Assembly: GCF_900105055.1 (NCBI RefSeq)
Contig: NZ_FNTA01000002.1
Coordinates: 248,001-312,000, forward strand
DNA from: Amycolatopsis lurida
GTDB lineage: Bacteria > Actinomycetota > Actinomycetes > Mycobacteriales > Pseudonocardiaceae
DNA: 64,000 nucleotides
Reading direction: 5' to 3'
In this document: one piece after another, positions 48,838 to 57,457 of the stretch
How positions within the stretch are numbered: position 1 is the first letter of the stretch
Layout of the letters: each line of letters starts with the position of its first letter
Notes under the pieces: generated by a model
Database searches by the model: none
What the model saw: the letters and a program-made list of their open reading frames with translations, nothing else
What the model was told of the DNA's origin: nothing
Position numbers and translations under genes: made by a program

Positions 48838-49816
48838 GGCGGCGACCCCGGCCGGGCCACCGTGGGCGGGGTGTCCGCCGGAGCGGGCTCGGTCGCCGCC
48901 CTGCTGACGATGAAGTCTGCGCGCGGCCTGTTCCGGCGGGCCATCGCCCATTCAGTGCCGGGGCTGCACAGCACCCCCGCGCTGGCACGGCAAGTTACCG
49001 CCGCGTTCGCGGACCGGCTCGGCGCGGCGCCCCCCACCGCCGAGGCCCTGCGCGACATCGACCCATGGCACCTGGCCGCCGAGCTCACCTCCTTCAACGC
49101 CGGCCTCCACTCGCACCGGGAGAGCTGGGGACGCCTCACGGAGACCGGCACCGCGCTGGGCCCCGTCGTCGACGGCGAGGTCCTCTCGAAAACGCCCTGG
49201 CCCGCGCTGACCGGCGCGCGCGAGCGGGACCGAACTGCTCGTCGGCCACGCCCGCGACGAATTCCGGTACTTCAGCGTCATGAGCGGACGGTACGGCACC
49301 TTCACCGAGGAGGACGCCCACGCGGCCCTGGAACTGCACGCCCCGCGGCCGGACGGCACGCGGGCCTACCGAGCCGCATTCCCGGAGGAGCTGGTGGAGA
49401 CGGTGTACTCCGACGCCCTCTTCCGCATGCCGTCACAGAAGCTGGCCGAGGCGAACGCCGCGGCAGGCGGCACCTCGTACCTGTTCGAACTGTGCTGGGT
49501 CGCCCCGGCCCTCGGCGGCGTCCTGGGCGCCTGCCACAGCCTCGACCTACCCCTGGCGTTCGGCACGCTGGACAGCCCGGTTGGCACCCAGCTCATCGGC
49601 GAGGAGCCCACTCCCGAAGCCGTCGCGCTCTCCCGCGAACTCCAGGAGGCATGGGTCCGCTTCGTCACCACCGGCGACGCGGGCTGGTCCGCCCACCGGC
49701 CCGGCGGGCACCTCACCCGCGTGCTGGACACCGAGTCGAGGACTTTGCCCTACCCCGAACAGGTATCCCGCCAGATCTGGGAAGGCCACTTCCCCGCCCC
49801 GTTCGATCTCCCGTAA
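48838..49816 (+). pseudogene. Truncated, frameshifted type-B carboxylesterase
   Basis: Directly after the CHAT stop the frame reads GGDPGRATVGGVSAGAGSVA, the nucleophile elbow region of type-B esterases with Gly-Val-Ser instead of the usual Gly-Glu-Ser. The first ~150 residues are missing. Near 49215-49235 the frame shifts: GPVVDGEVLSKTPWPALTG continues as GTELLVGHARDEFRYF in the next frame and ends at 49816 (FPAPFDLP). At least two lesions make it non-functional. Confidence 0.8.
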
Positions 49817-50195
49817 TCGTCCGGGTGGCTCCTACGACGGTGACGCTGCCCCGACCCCGGTAGCGGTGGAACCGTGGTAATCGATATGCGAACCCGCAGG
49901 CCACCGGACTTGCCGCCGGACCGGGAAGCCGAGGCTGTGGCGGCTGGCCGTCGCGGCACGCGACGATCGAGGTCGTCTGCCCGGACCGCGATCAGTCCTA
50001 TATCGACAGTGTCGAAATCGTTGCGTCGCAAGCGCGTCGGAGATTCACATTTCGATGCCACCCCTGAGCAGGCGGTGCTTGTGCGAGCCACGAAGCGCCA
50101 AGTCGGCACAATCGGCGAGCAATCGGGGCGAGACTCAGCGCCCGGTACCAGCACGCCTGCGAGTCGGTACCGGTACCGGACGCTGATCAAAGGCC
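49817..50195. other. Stretch without a supported gene
   Basis: Open frames on both strands show no family motif or good start site. I see nothing else in it. Confidence 0.4.
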
Positions 50196-50708
50196 TTACA
50201 GCGTGGTCGGCTCAACCTCGGCTACCGATCGAATGAACGCGATCATGCGCGAACGCAGACCCTCACTGCGCTCCTTGATGGCGTCCTCGACCGACGAGTC
50301 GATGGATTGGCGCACCGGCTTGCTGCGAATAATCGCCATGCAATCGAGATCAGTGCACAAGTGAAGCCCGCGGGCGCTGAGCCGTCGACGCTTGTCCCGG
50401 GACGAGCGTTGAGCGGTGAAGAGCGAAACCTCGTTGAACCGGCGACTGGACCGGCACAGGTCGCACATCATCGCGCGCGACGCGAGAAACGCGTGATTCG
50501 GGGCTTGGCGCAGAAGCACGCCGAAAGCCTGATCATCGGTCGCGGTGACAAGATAAGCCCGTTTCGGGGCGCGCAGATCTCGCCATCCGAGGTAGTCGAT
50601 CTCGTGCCACGACACGTCGTCGAACCAGGCCGGTAGCCGAACCCTCTTCTCAGCTGGTTCCAGGTTCACGATCGCACCGCGCACCTCGTCTCGGGTTATG
50701 GGACGCAT
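50196..50708 (-). CDS. FBP-domain (FusB-like) EF-G-binding protein
   Basis: A 170-residue protein with the FBP C-terminal treble-clef zinc finger: MMCDLCRSSRR, then GLHLCTDLDC, four cysteines. FusB/FusC-type proteins bind elongation factor G and release it from the ribosome, in some bacteria giving fusidic acid tolerance. I chose ATG 50708 (MRPITRDEVRGAIVNLEPAE), the usual N-terminus of the family; a longer start adds an unconserved leader. It stands alone. Confidence 0.85.
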   Translation of the reverse strand: MRPITRDEVRGAIVNLEPAEKRVRLPAWFDDVSWHEIDYLGWRDLRAPKRAYLVTATDDQAFGVLLRQAPNHAFLASRAMMCDLCRSSRRFNEVSLFTAQRSSRDKRRRLSARGLHLCTDLDCMAIIRSKPVRQSIDSSVEDAIKERSEGLRSRMIAFIRSVAEVEPTTL

Positions 50709-51568
50709 GGCGTTCTCCTCGCAAGATCGCACCAGAGGTGCAGGAGTATTGGTAGAGGTCAATGGCCCCGAGCGCATCGGCTTTCGATGACGAAGCCCCC
50801 TCGGGACGGGCGCAGGAGACCGTCACGGCGCCGACATACCGAAACACGACATTTTCGGGAAACGGGTTATCGACCACCGTGCGGCCTCGACACGGGCCGT
50901 CATAAGTCCGCGACTCGACACGCCGGCACCACTCGACACGGGCGCAAGAGTGACAGCACTCCAGATAACAAGAAATGCGCTCGCGAACGATTCAGCGGCA
51001 TGCGTTCACACGAACGCGCATAAACGCCGAGAGCTGTACACGTCGGCCAAGAATTGGCACACGTGGAAAGTCCCTATCAGGACATGCGGCTTCTCGATCC
51101 GGTGAGATGAACAGAACCGAACGATAACCGAATCTCATGTCTCTGTACGGATCACCGCCCCAAGCGACTCACACGATCGTGACGCGACTTGACGGCTGTC
51201 CGGGACATAATTCACCACTTTCCACCTGAGTCTCGTACACCACGTCGCCCGACATAGAGCCATGTTCGCAATTGCCTGACGCGACCGCACCAGACCGACC
51301 CGGCTCATACGAGGAGACTTCTGGCAGTGTACCGCAGCAGTCAATATCGACGTACAACCTCCGCGCTCGTGGAAATTTGCGCGGAACCGCCACCTTCGCG
51401 ACATGCGGCGTCTCTCCACCACGACTCGAAGACGAACTCGCCGACCGGCAACGACCGGGTCGTCTGCAGTCAGTGGCAGCCTCACTCAGGCGCATCAACC
51501 CCGCCGTCATTGGTCACGGCCCCGAGAGTGCCGCCGACGAGTGGGTTCTGGTCGAGCACAGCGGCAAT
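50709..51568. other. Gene-free stretch
   Basis: About 860 bp with lower GC than its surroundings and no reading frame carrying a known motif. It probably holds promoter sequence for the FBP gene and remains of decayed DNA. Confidence 0.45.
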
Positions 51569-51865
51569 TCACTCCGCCCGGCGGTCGTCGCGCGCCTTCC
51601 TCGTAAGCGACCTGCTGACGTAGACCAGTCCGCCGGCCAGGACCACGATGTCGTCGAAGTACACCGGGTCAGGCAACAAGTCGAACGGGAACACCGTGTA
51701 GGCCAGGGAAACCCAGTAGGCGACCTTGGTCGGCACCGGCGTGCCCGGCTGATGGACCTGACGATGCTTCCGCACCAGTTTGACCACAAGGAACAGCGCG
51801 ACCAAGACGAGGACGATGACCACCACCACGGCCACGACGCCGAGTGTCGTCCACAGAGACTCCAT
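51569..51865 (-). CDS. YkvA/DUF1232-type membrane protein
   Basis: A 98-residue protein: one long N-terminal transmembrane segment (VVAVVVVIVLVLVALFLVV) followed by the DUF1232 signature VAYWVSLAYTVFPFDLLPDP. ATG 51865 is preferred because GAGAGGA lies five bases upstream; ATG 51880 would place the ribosome site inside the gene. The function of the family is unknown. It lies 19 bp after the TIGR03083-type gene on the same strand, so they may be cotranscribed. Confidence 0.85.
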   Translation of the reverse strand: MESLWTTLGVVAVVVVIVLVLVALFLVVKLVRKHRQVHQPGTPVPTKVAYWVSLAYTVFPFDLLPDPVYFDDIVVLAGGLVYVSRSLTRKARDDRRAE

Positions 51866-51884
51866 GTGATCCTCTCTCATCAGG

Positions 51885-52559
51885 TCACGCCGAGGCGGAG
51901 GCCGAAAGGCGGGCGGCGAAATCGACGGCGCCGTCGCCGGACAGGCGAGGGAGAGCGGCCAGGCGGCCGGCGCAGACCAGCAGCAGCGCGCTCATCGGGC
52001 CGTGGACCTCCGGACCCGCGCCGGTGGACCAGGAGATGTCGGTGGCGGTCAGCCGGAACCCGGCCACCTTGCGCGCCGCCGGAAGGGGAGGCGGCCAGCG
52101 CATGGACAGCACCCGGTCTGCGGCGACGGCCGCCGCGTCCGGCGGCATCTCGTGGCGGAGGCCCAGGGGGATGGCGATGTCCTGGGCGTGGATGAGGATG
52201 TCGGCGAGCGTTTCCAGGTAGGTGACGCCGAGGGTGTGCCGCCGCGAGCCGGCCGTCGCGCGGATCTCGGCGGTGATCCGGGCGGGCGGCAGTTCCGCGG
52301 CGCGCCGGCGGGCCGCGTCCTGAATGGTCCGGTCCATGCTGCCGCGCCAGTGGGCCATCGTCGCGATCAGGTCGCGGAGGCCGAGCTGCTGCAACGTCAA
52401 GTGCGCGGCGACGTCGCGAACGGTCCAGCCGTCGCACAGCGACGGCCGGCGCCACTGGTCGTCGGACAGGTCGTCGAGCAGGTCTGCCAGGCTGGTCCGC
52501 TGGGTGGCGATGACCCGCCAGATCGCGTCGCGGTCCGGCGCCGGTCGCTTGCGGGTCAT
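51885..52559 (-). CDS. TIGR03083/maleylpyruvate isomerase-family protein
   Basis: A 224-residue DinB-like protein with the family start SLCDGWTVRDVAAHLTLQQL, including the His used for metal binding in the mycothiol-dependent maleylpyruvate isomerase group, and ETLADILIHAQDIAIPLGL with two further histidine/acid positions. Such proteins are mycothiol-linked transferases or isomerases of mostly unknown substrate, restricted to actinobacteria. Confidence 0.88.
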   Translation of the reverse strand: MTRKRPAPDRDAIWRVIATQRTSLADLLDDLSDDQWRRPSLCDGWTVRDVAAHLTLQQLGLRDLIATMAHWRGSMDRTIQDAARRRAAELPPARITAEIRATAGSRRHTLGVTYLETLADILIHAQDIAIPLGLRHEMPPDAAAVAADRVLSMRWPPPLPAARKVAGFRLTATDISWSTGAGPEVHGPMSALLLVCAGRLAALPRLSGDGAVDFAARLSASASA

Positions 52560-52726
52560 ATCGGGACCTCCTCGGTGCGGGGGCGGACGACACTCGTCAC
52601 GAGCGCCGCGACAGCGGTGGGGACTGTCCGGTCGCGAGGGCTGGGCAGCGTGGCCCTCGGTCGCGCGTGTGGTTCGCCAGGTGGGACGGCGCCGGCCATG
52701 GGGGCCTCGTTTCGGGTAGCGGCGGG

Positions 52727-54250
52727 TCAGTACTTCCAGGTGATGCCGGTGCCGCGGTATTGCTCGACGGGGATTGGTGCGATTCCGTTTCGCATGTGGT
52801 CGGTGTAGAGGGTGCCGTGGAGGTGGTCGATTTCGTGGGCGGCCAGCCGCGCGACACCGCGCTCGAACACGGTGATCTTCGTCTGTCCGTCGATGGTGGT
52901 GTGCTCGACATGGATCACGTGCGAGCGCGGGACTTGGCCGCGGACGTCGAAGAAGGACAGGCAGCCCTCGTATTGTTCGTCGGTGTCGCCGCCGCTTTCG
53001 ATGATGGTGGGGTTGAACAGGGTGATCGCTTCGCCGTCCGGGGTGCGGACGATGGCGGCGGCACGGTCAATGCCGATCTGCGGGGCTGCGATGCCCATGC
53101 CTTTGCCGAAGGTGTGGGCTTGGGCGACTCGTTCGCGGGCGGAGTTCAGTGCGGTCACCACGCGGCGGGCGTCCTCGGCCTCAGATGGGAGGTCGAAGCT
53201 GCGGGCGACGCGGCGTAGCGCGGGGTCGCTGTCCTGGACGATGCCGAGCGATGCCATGACTTCGCTCGGTCTCGGAGCCGGGCCGTCGGTTTGTGCGGCG
53301 CGGCCGCGGAAATCCCATTCGAGCCGGTAGCGGGCGTGCAGTGGTGGGTCTTCGCAGGACCAGGGGAAGATGTGCCGGTCGCCGGTGTCGTCGCGGCCGA
53401 TCGCCGTGGCGAAGGGCATCGCCTGTGCGGTCATCGAGGTGTGCAGGCCCCAGACTGAGGCGGCGAGTCCGGCGGGGAAGTCCAGGCACACCGACAGGGT
53501 GCGGGTGGGCAGCCGCACGGCGCGTTGGAACCAGTTGCCCCAGTGTTCTTCACTGACGGTGTACTCGTACTCGATCCAGCAGGATTCCCCGGGATACAGG
53601 GGAAAGTGTCCGTGCGTGCCGGAGAAGAGCAGCCACACTTCTTTGAAGGCGTCCCGGTCGTGGTGGGCGGTCCAGTCCATCGGGTTCGCGCGGCCGCGGC
53701 CGTGCCAGGCGTGCAGGTCGATCTCGTCCCAAGTCAGCGGGTTTTCGGAGTAGAGCTGGTTGGAGCGTTCCGGGTCGCCGGGGTAGCGGTCGACGGAGAT
53801 GCGGATCAGGTAGCGGGTGATCGGCTCGGTGCCGTGGTTGACCAGGTGGCGGCGTTGAGTGAGGCGGTAGACGCCGTTCTCGTAGCGCAAGGTCTCGTCG
53901 TCGTGGTCGACCACCAGGCTCCCGGTCCCTGCCGTGGCGTCGGTGATGGGTGGCACCGCGGGGTGGGTCCGGACGGGGCGGTGAGCCTCGTAGGCGCGGA
54001 AGGCGGCGAGCAGGGCGCCGCCGGCGCGGAGTGCGGCCTCGGCGTGCCTGGCGAAGGCTTCCGACGGCCGTTCCGTGCCGGAGAGCACCTTGGAGACGTA
54101 GGACCGGTCGTAGCCCATGGCCTTGGCCAGCGCGGCGCGGGAGAACCCGCGGACGTCGCGCCAGCGTTCGAGCTCGATGGCGAACACGTTCACTTCGGCA
54201 TCCGGGTTGCTGCCGTTGGTCGTGCCCGTCGTCATCGTCGCTTCCGCCAT
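52727..54250 (-). CDS. XRE-type HTH protein fused to a peptide deformylase domain
   Basis: 507 residues. Residues about 20-80 form an XRE helix-turn-helix (ELERWRDVRGFSRAALAKAM, then YDRSYVSKVLSG). The middle (about 110-340) is a beta-rich domain common in actinobacterial HTH proteins (LRYENGVYRLTQRRHLVNHG). The C-terminal ~150 residues are a complete peptide deformylase: GMGIAAPQIG near 384, EGCLS near 428, HEIDH at 472-476, so the metal Cys and both His plus the catalytic Glu are present. Deformylases remove formyl from new N-termini. Fusion to a DNA-binding domain suggests sensing or control linked to formyl-peptides or drugs; inference. Confidence 0.93.
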   Translation of the reverse strand: MAEATMTTGTTNGSNPDAEVNVFAIELERWRDVRGFSRAALAKAMGYDRSYVSKVLSGTERPSEAFARHAEAALRAGGALLAAFRAYEAHRPVRTHPAVPPITDATAGTGSLVVDHDDETLRYENGVYRLTQRRHLVNHGTEPITRYLIRISVDRYPGDPERSNQLYSENPLTWDEIDLHAWHGRGRANPMDWTAHHDRDAFKEVWLLFSGTHGHFPLYPGESCWIEYEYTVSEEHWGNWFQRAVRLPTRTLSVCLDFPAGLAASVWGLHTSMTAQAMPFATAIGRDDTGDRHIFPWSCEDPPLHARYRLEWDFRGRAAQTDGPAPRPSEVMASLGIVQDSDPALRRVARSFDLPSEAEDARRVVTALNSARERVAQAHTFGKGMGIAAPQIGIDRAAAIVRTPDGEAITLFNPTIIESGGDTDEQYEGCLSFFDVRGQVPRSHVIHVEHTTIDGQTKITVFERGVARLAAHEIDHLHGTLYTDHMRNGIAPIPVEQYRGTGITWKY

Positions 54251-54357
54251 TCGGGACCGTGAGTGTGCGTGAACCCACCGTGAGTCGCTGCTTAGCCTAG
54301 AGGCACACCGTCGGGGCGGGGTGTCCTTCCTGCGGGGGCACGACGAAAGGGGATGCG

Positions 54358-54711
54358 ATGACGGGCGTCGGGGAGCGAGCGAGGGTGGTGATCCGCCTCT
54401 ATGGCGGGGACGGATGGCGTCACGCTTATCGCGCCATCGATTGGGCAGGTGAGGGCTACTACCAGGTCCATCCAGTGTGTAACCAGGTGTTCGGGTACCG
54501 CCTCACCCACGTGGTGGGCATGGTCGGGTCGAGCAGCTTCCCTGGCCTCGGCAATTCGTTAGCTGCTGTGCTGAACGCACAGAGACGCCGGTCCGAGGGT
54601 GTTGCTGGCGATATTGTTTCGCGAAGTGTCGGGTTCCCAGCGTTGCTTCGACCGTACTTTCCGTCCTTCGATAAGCGGACGAGACAGTCGAGTTCGGCCT
54701 CGATGGCGTGA
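54358..54711 (+). CDS. Doubtful small open frame
   Basis: A 117-codon frame from ATG 54358 with AAAGGGG upstream. The first ~60 residues ([20 protein letters not shown]) read like protein, but the end overlaps the lsr2 remnant. It may be a real small gene truncated by the same event that cut lsr2, or chance. Confidence 0.3.
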   Translation: MTGVGERARVVIRLYGGDGWRHAYRAIDWAGEGYYQVHPVCNQVFGYRLTHVVGMVGSSSFPGLGNSLAAVLNAQRRRSEGVAGDIVSRSVGFPALLRPYFPSFDKRTRQSSSASMA

Positions 54712-54988
54712 CGTATCAGATCGATTTGTCCGCGGACAACGCGGAGAGCCTTCGGGACGTCCTGGATCAGTACGTCGAACACGGTCGCCGGGCAAGGGAC
54801 GTAAACGCAGGGTGGCCCCGGCTGCTGCGGCTGTAGCTGCTTTGTCGCCGGTGTCCAAGGCCCCGACGTCGGCCGATCGTGAGCAGAACCAAGCCATCCG
54901 TGCCTGGGGCCGCAAGAACGGGTTCTCGGTGTCGGATCGTGGTCGGATCCCGTCCGAGGTCGTTGAGGCGTTTCACAAGAAGAAGTAG
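54675..54988 (+). pseudogene. lsr2: Broken lsr2 (nucleoid-associated protein)
   Basis: One frame after a TAA at 54672 reads [20 protein letters not shown], then [12 protein letters not shown], the Lsr2 dimerisation domain without its first ~18 residues. After a one-base shift near 54785 the next frame continues [11 protein letters not shown], then [20 protein letters not shown] and VVEAFHKKK, the AT-hook DNA-binding domain. Start lost and frame broken, so it is not functional. The typical downstream hairpin is still present. Confidence 0.8.
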
Positions 54989-55421
54989 CGCAGCGCGTCG
55001 GTCAGCAGACCTTGATGGGGGACTTGACTCCCATCAAGGGCTGCGGCCGTCACGTAGGACGCTGGGTGTCTGGTGTGGACACCGGCCGCTCGGCGTGATC
55101 ACACTTCGGTCTGCTGGTCGTGCCTGGACGAAACCTTGGCGTTGACCGAACCCTCCGAGCAATCGCTGGCGAGTTCTACCGCGGACCAGACGCGGCATTC
55201 GTATCGTGCGTTTCGACCGCGAACCAGATACCGCTGCGAGACTTTGCGGGTCGGAGTCGGCCCATCAGGTGGCAGCGGAGTTCGCGGCCGAACTGAGCTA
55301 GGTCGGCGCGGGCGGCCCCACGCGCACGTGACCCGTCGTCACAGCGACGATTCGGACATCGGGCCCTGCGCCTGACCGGGTAGTGTATGCATCTTCCGCG
55401 AGAAGGCTCTTGGGGGACACG
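54989..55421. other. Gap after broken lsr2
   Basis: It contains the hairpin at 55010-55039. The rest shows no gene; it leads into the promoter of the methyltransferase gene, with GGGGGA 5 bp before its ATG. Confidence 0.5.
55010..55039 (+). terminator. Hairpin downstream of the lsr2 remnant
   Basis: Perfect 10-base arms CCTTGATGGG and CCCATCAAGG with a 10-base loop, 22 bp after the former lsr2 stop. Confidence 0.6.
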
Positions 55422-56252
55422 ATGAGCATGGATCACGCCGCACGGGTGGCCGCGTCGGTGGACAAGGTCTCGGTGGGGCGGGTGTATGACTATCTGCTCG
55501 GCGGGACGCACAACTATGCCGTCGATCAGGCTTTCGCGGAGCAGCAGCTCGCGGTGTTGCCGGAGATCCGGGACTTCGCCCGCGCGAACCGGGCGTTCCT
55601 GGGCCGCGCGGTGCGGTTCATGGTCGCGCAGGGGATCCGGCAGTTCGTGGACATCGGCTCCGGCCTGCCGACGCAGGGCAACGTGCACGAGGTCGCCGAC
55701 GAGGTGGCACCAGGTGAATGCCGGGTGGTCTACATCGACAACGAGCCGATCGCCCAGGCACACGCGCAGATCCTGCTCGAGGAGACCGCGGACCCGAACC
55801 GGCACGCCGCGCTGGACGCCGACTTCTTCGACCGGCGCCAGCTGTGGGACCGCGTGCTCGACACCGGCCTGATCGACCGGACCCAGCCGATCGGGCTGCT
55901 GCTCGTCGCCTTACTGCATTTCATGCCCGACGAACAGAACCCGCACGCCGCGCTCGGCTTCCACCGCACGATGCTTCCCCCGGGCAGCTTCCTGGCGGTC
56001 TCCCATATCCACGTCGCGCCCGAGGACGTCGAGACACAGAACGCGGGCAAGAAGGTGGCGCAGGAGTACGGGCGCCGGACCAACCACACGGCGATCATGC
56101 GCTCGCGGGAACAGATCGGCGAGTTCTTCGGGGACCTGGAGCTGGTCGAGCCCGGTCTGGTGTGGCTGCCCCAATGGCGCCCCGATGCCCCGAACCCGGT
56201 CAAGGATGCAGCGCGATCGCGCGGTCTGGCCGGAGTAGCCCGCACCCACTGA
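55422..56252 (+). CDS. DUF574-type SAM-dependent methyltransferase
   Basis: A 276-residue protein with the actinobacterial DUF574 signature VGRVYDYLLGGTHNYAVDQA, a SAM-binding strand FVDIGSGLPTQGNVHEVAD, then VVYIDNEPIAQAHAQILL and LLVALLHFMPDEQ. The family is a Rossmann methyltransferase very abundant in actinomycetes, often near XRE regulators; substrates are unknown. ATG 55422 is used because GGGGGA lies upstream; an earlier ATG at 55383 has none. Confidence 0.92.
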   Translation: MSMDHAARVAASVDKVSVGRVYDYLLGGTHNYAVDQAFAEQQLAVLPEIRDFARANRAFLGRAVRFMVAQGIRQFVDIGSGLPTQGNVHEVADEVAPGECRVVYIDNEPIAQAHAQILLEETADPNRHAALDADFFDRRQLWDRVLDTGLIDRTQPIGLLLVALLHFMPDEQNPHAALGFHRTMLPPGSFLAVSHIHVAPEDVETQNAGKKVAQEYGRRTNHTAIMRSREQIGEFFGDLELVEPGLVWLPQWRPDAPNPVKDAARSRGLAGVARTH

Positions 56253-57007
56253 AAACTCGTTCTCGGCCCGGTCTGGGCCAGCTCAGGTTCAACCCTCTGC
56301 GCCGCAGCGGGGTGGTCTTGAGCAGGGCAGGCCGCGCGGCGTCGACGGCGTCATAGTCAGGATATGCCGCGGCGAGGACTGCCTCGGTGAGCGGCTTCAG
56401 CCCGATCGACATCCGACGCGCGTTCACGCCCGGCGCGTCGTCGAGCGGACACAGCCGGCGCCATCGTGCTCGTCACCGGACGGCAGTCGCTCGGTCTGCC
56501 AGGAGAGCAGGTAGTCCCGGTATTTCCGCTGCCTGTGCCTAGGGAGGGCACCGCACTCGGCAGTCTCGCCGGAGACGAACTCGAACGAGCGTCGACCACA
56601 CGCTCTCCGCGCGGAAGGAGGTTGTCGACAGGGTCTTGGGGGAGGGACGACGTGGGGTGCGGTCCGGTGCTCGACAGTGACAGCCACGTCCAGGTTCTGC
56701 CTCTTCCAGAGGCCGGTCGACTGGATCCGTGGGGCATGTCTGTCGATTGAGGATGCTCGTGGTGTTCGGGCTGTACTGCCCGGCGTATACGCGCTGGTCG
56801 CCCGTGTACGCCAGATGATCACCGGACACTGTGGTTCAAGGTTCTTCATGCTCCGCCCCACGCAACTGAACCGTGTGCGACGGCGACGCTGAGGTAATTC
56901 TGTCCGCCGAAATCCACGACTTCGGTAGCGACGCTCCGCCCTCGTTTCGCGCACAGCGTGGACCCCCGGTGCTCAAGGCGTCCGGAAGACCGCTATTGAG
57001 CGGCCGA
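56253..57007. other. Mostly unassigned stretch with minus-strand open frames
   Basis: On the minus strand a frame ending at 56424 (KYRDYLLSWQTERLPSGDEH) overlaps by GTGA the start of a 75-codon frame at 56427-56200 (RRMSIGLKPLTEAVLAAAYP, then DYDAVDAARPALLKT). The overlap and amino-acid content suggest real, possibly decayed, coding sequence, but I cannot assign a family, and the second frame runs into the end of the methyltransferase gene. Confidence 0.35.
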
Positions 57008-57145
57008 CTACGAGGACGGTGCTCCGGGGCGCCGGGTGTCTGTCTCGGTGTCGGTGGACGCCGGTGACTCGAGGTCAGCTTCGGATGTCAACTCGCTCAG
57101 CAACTTGTCATATATCGGTGTCGGTATGGCCGTACTGCTGGCCAT
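57008..57145 (-). CDS. Possible 45-residue peptide gene
   Basis: ATG 57145 with GGAGAG six bases upstream opens a frame MASSTAIPTPIYDKLLSELT followed by an acidic Ser/Thr/Asp-rich tail ending RRPGAPSS. It contains no cysteine and no membrane segment. The PTP-x-YD-x-L-x-x-E motif and strong ribosome site make it more than chance. It is divergent from the PLP decarboxylase gene. It could be a peptide precursor or small regulator; I do not recognise a family. Confidence 0.45.
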   Translation of the reverse strand: MASSTAIPTPIYDKLLSELTSEADLESPASTDTETDTRRPGAPSS

Positions 57146-57457
57146 CGTCTCTCCGTTTCGCTTGTCGCACCTCGTTCCCAGTGGCGCGTAGTAGCCCAGG
57201 AGAGTAGGACGTGGCTGACCCGGTCTCCCAATTCGGTGCCCCCAGATGGGGGGACACGCGGATGATGTATCACCCGGTCGAAAGACGCGGATGAGCTCAG
57301 CGTCGGCGGATTGTGGCCAGATCGCGTGATCGCGGTGACCTCGAGGTCAGCCGGTCCTTCATCGGCTGCTCCGGCCTGCTGGTTCCCATCCACCGCGCCA
57401 TTCAGGTCTGTGAGAGCCTGACAACGAGGTGGCCGTTGCAGTGTGGGAAGGACGTTC
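57146..57457. other. Divergent promoter region
   Basis: A 312-bp gap between the peptide gene and the decarboxylase; no further gene. It must contain both promoters, but I see no clear consensus boxes. Confidence 0.4.

Noticed and set aside
51272-52195. A 307-codon plus-strand frame over the YkvA and TIGR03083 genes
   Set aside because: It is antisense to two recognisable genes and is Arg/Pro-rich, typical of shadows in high-GC DNA.
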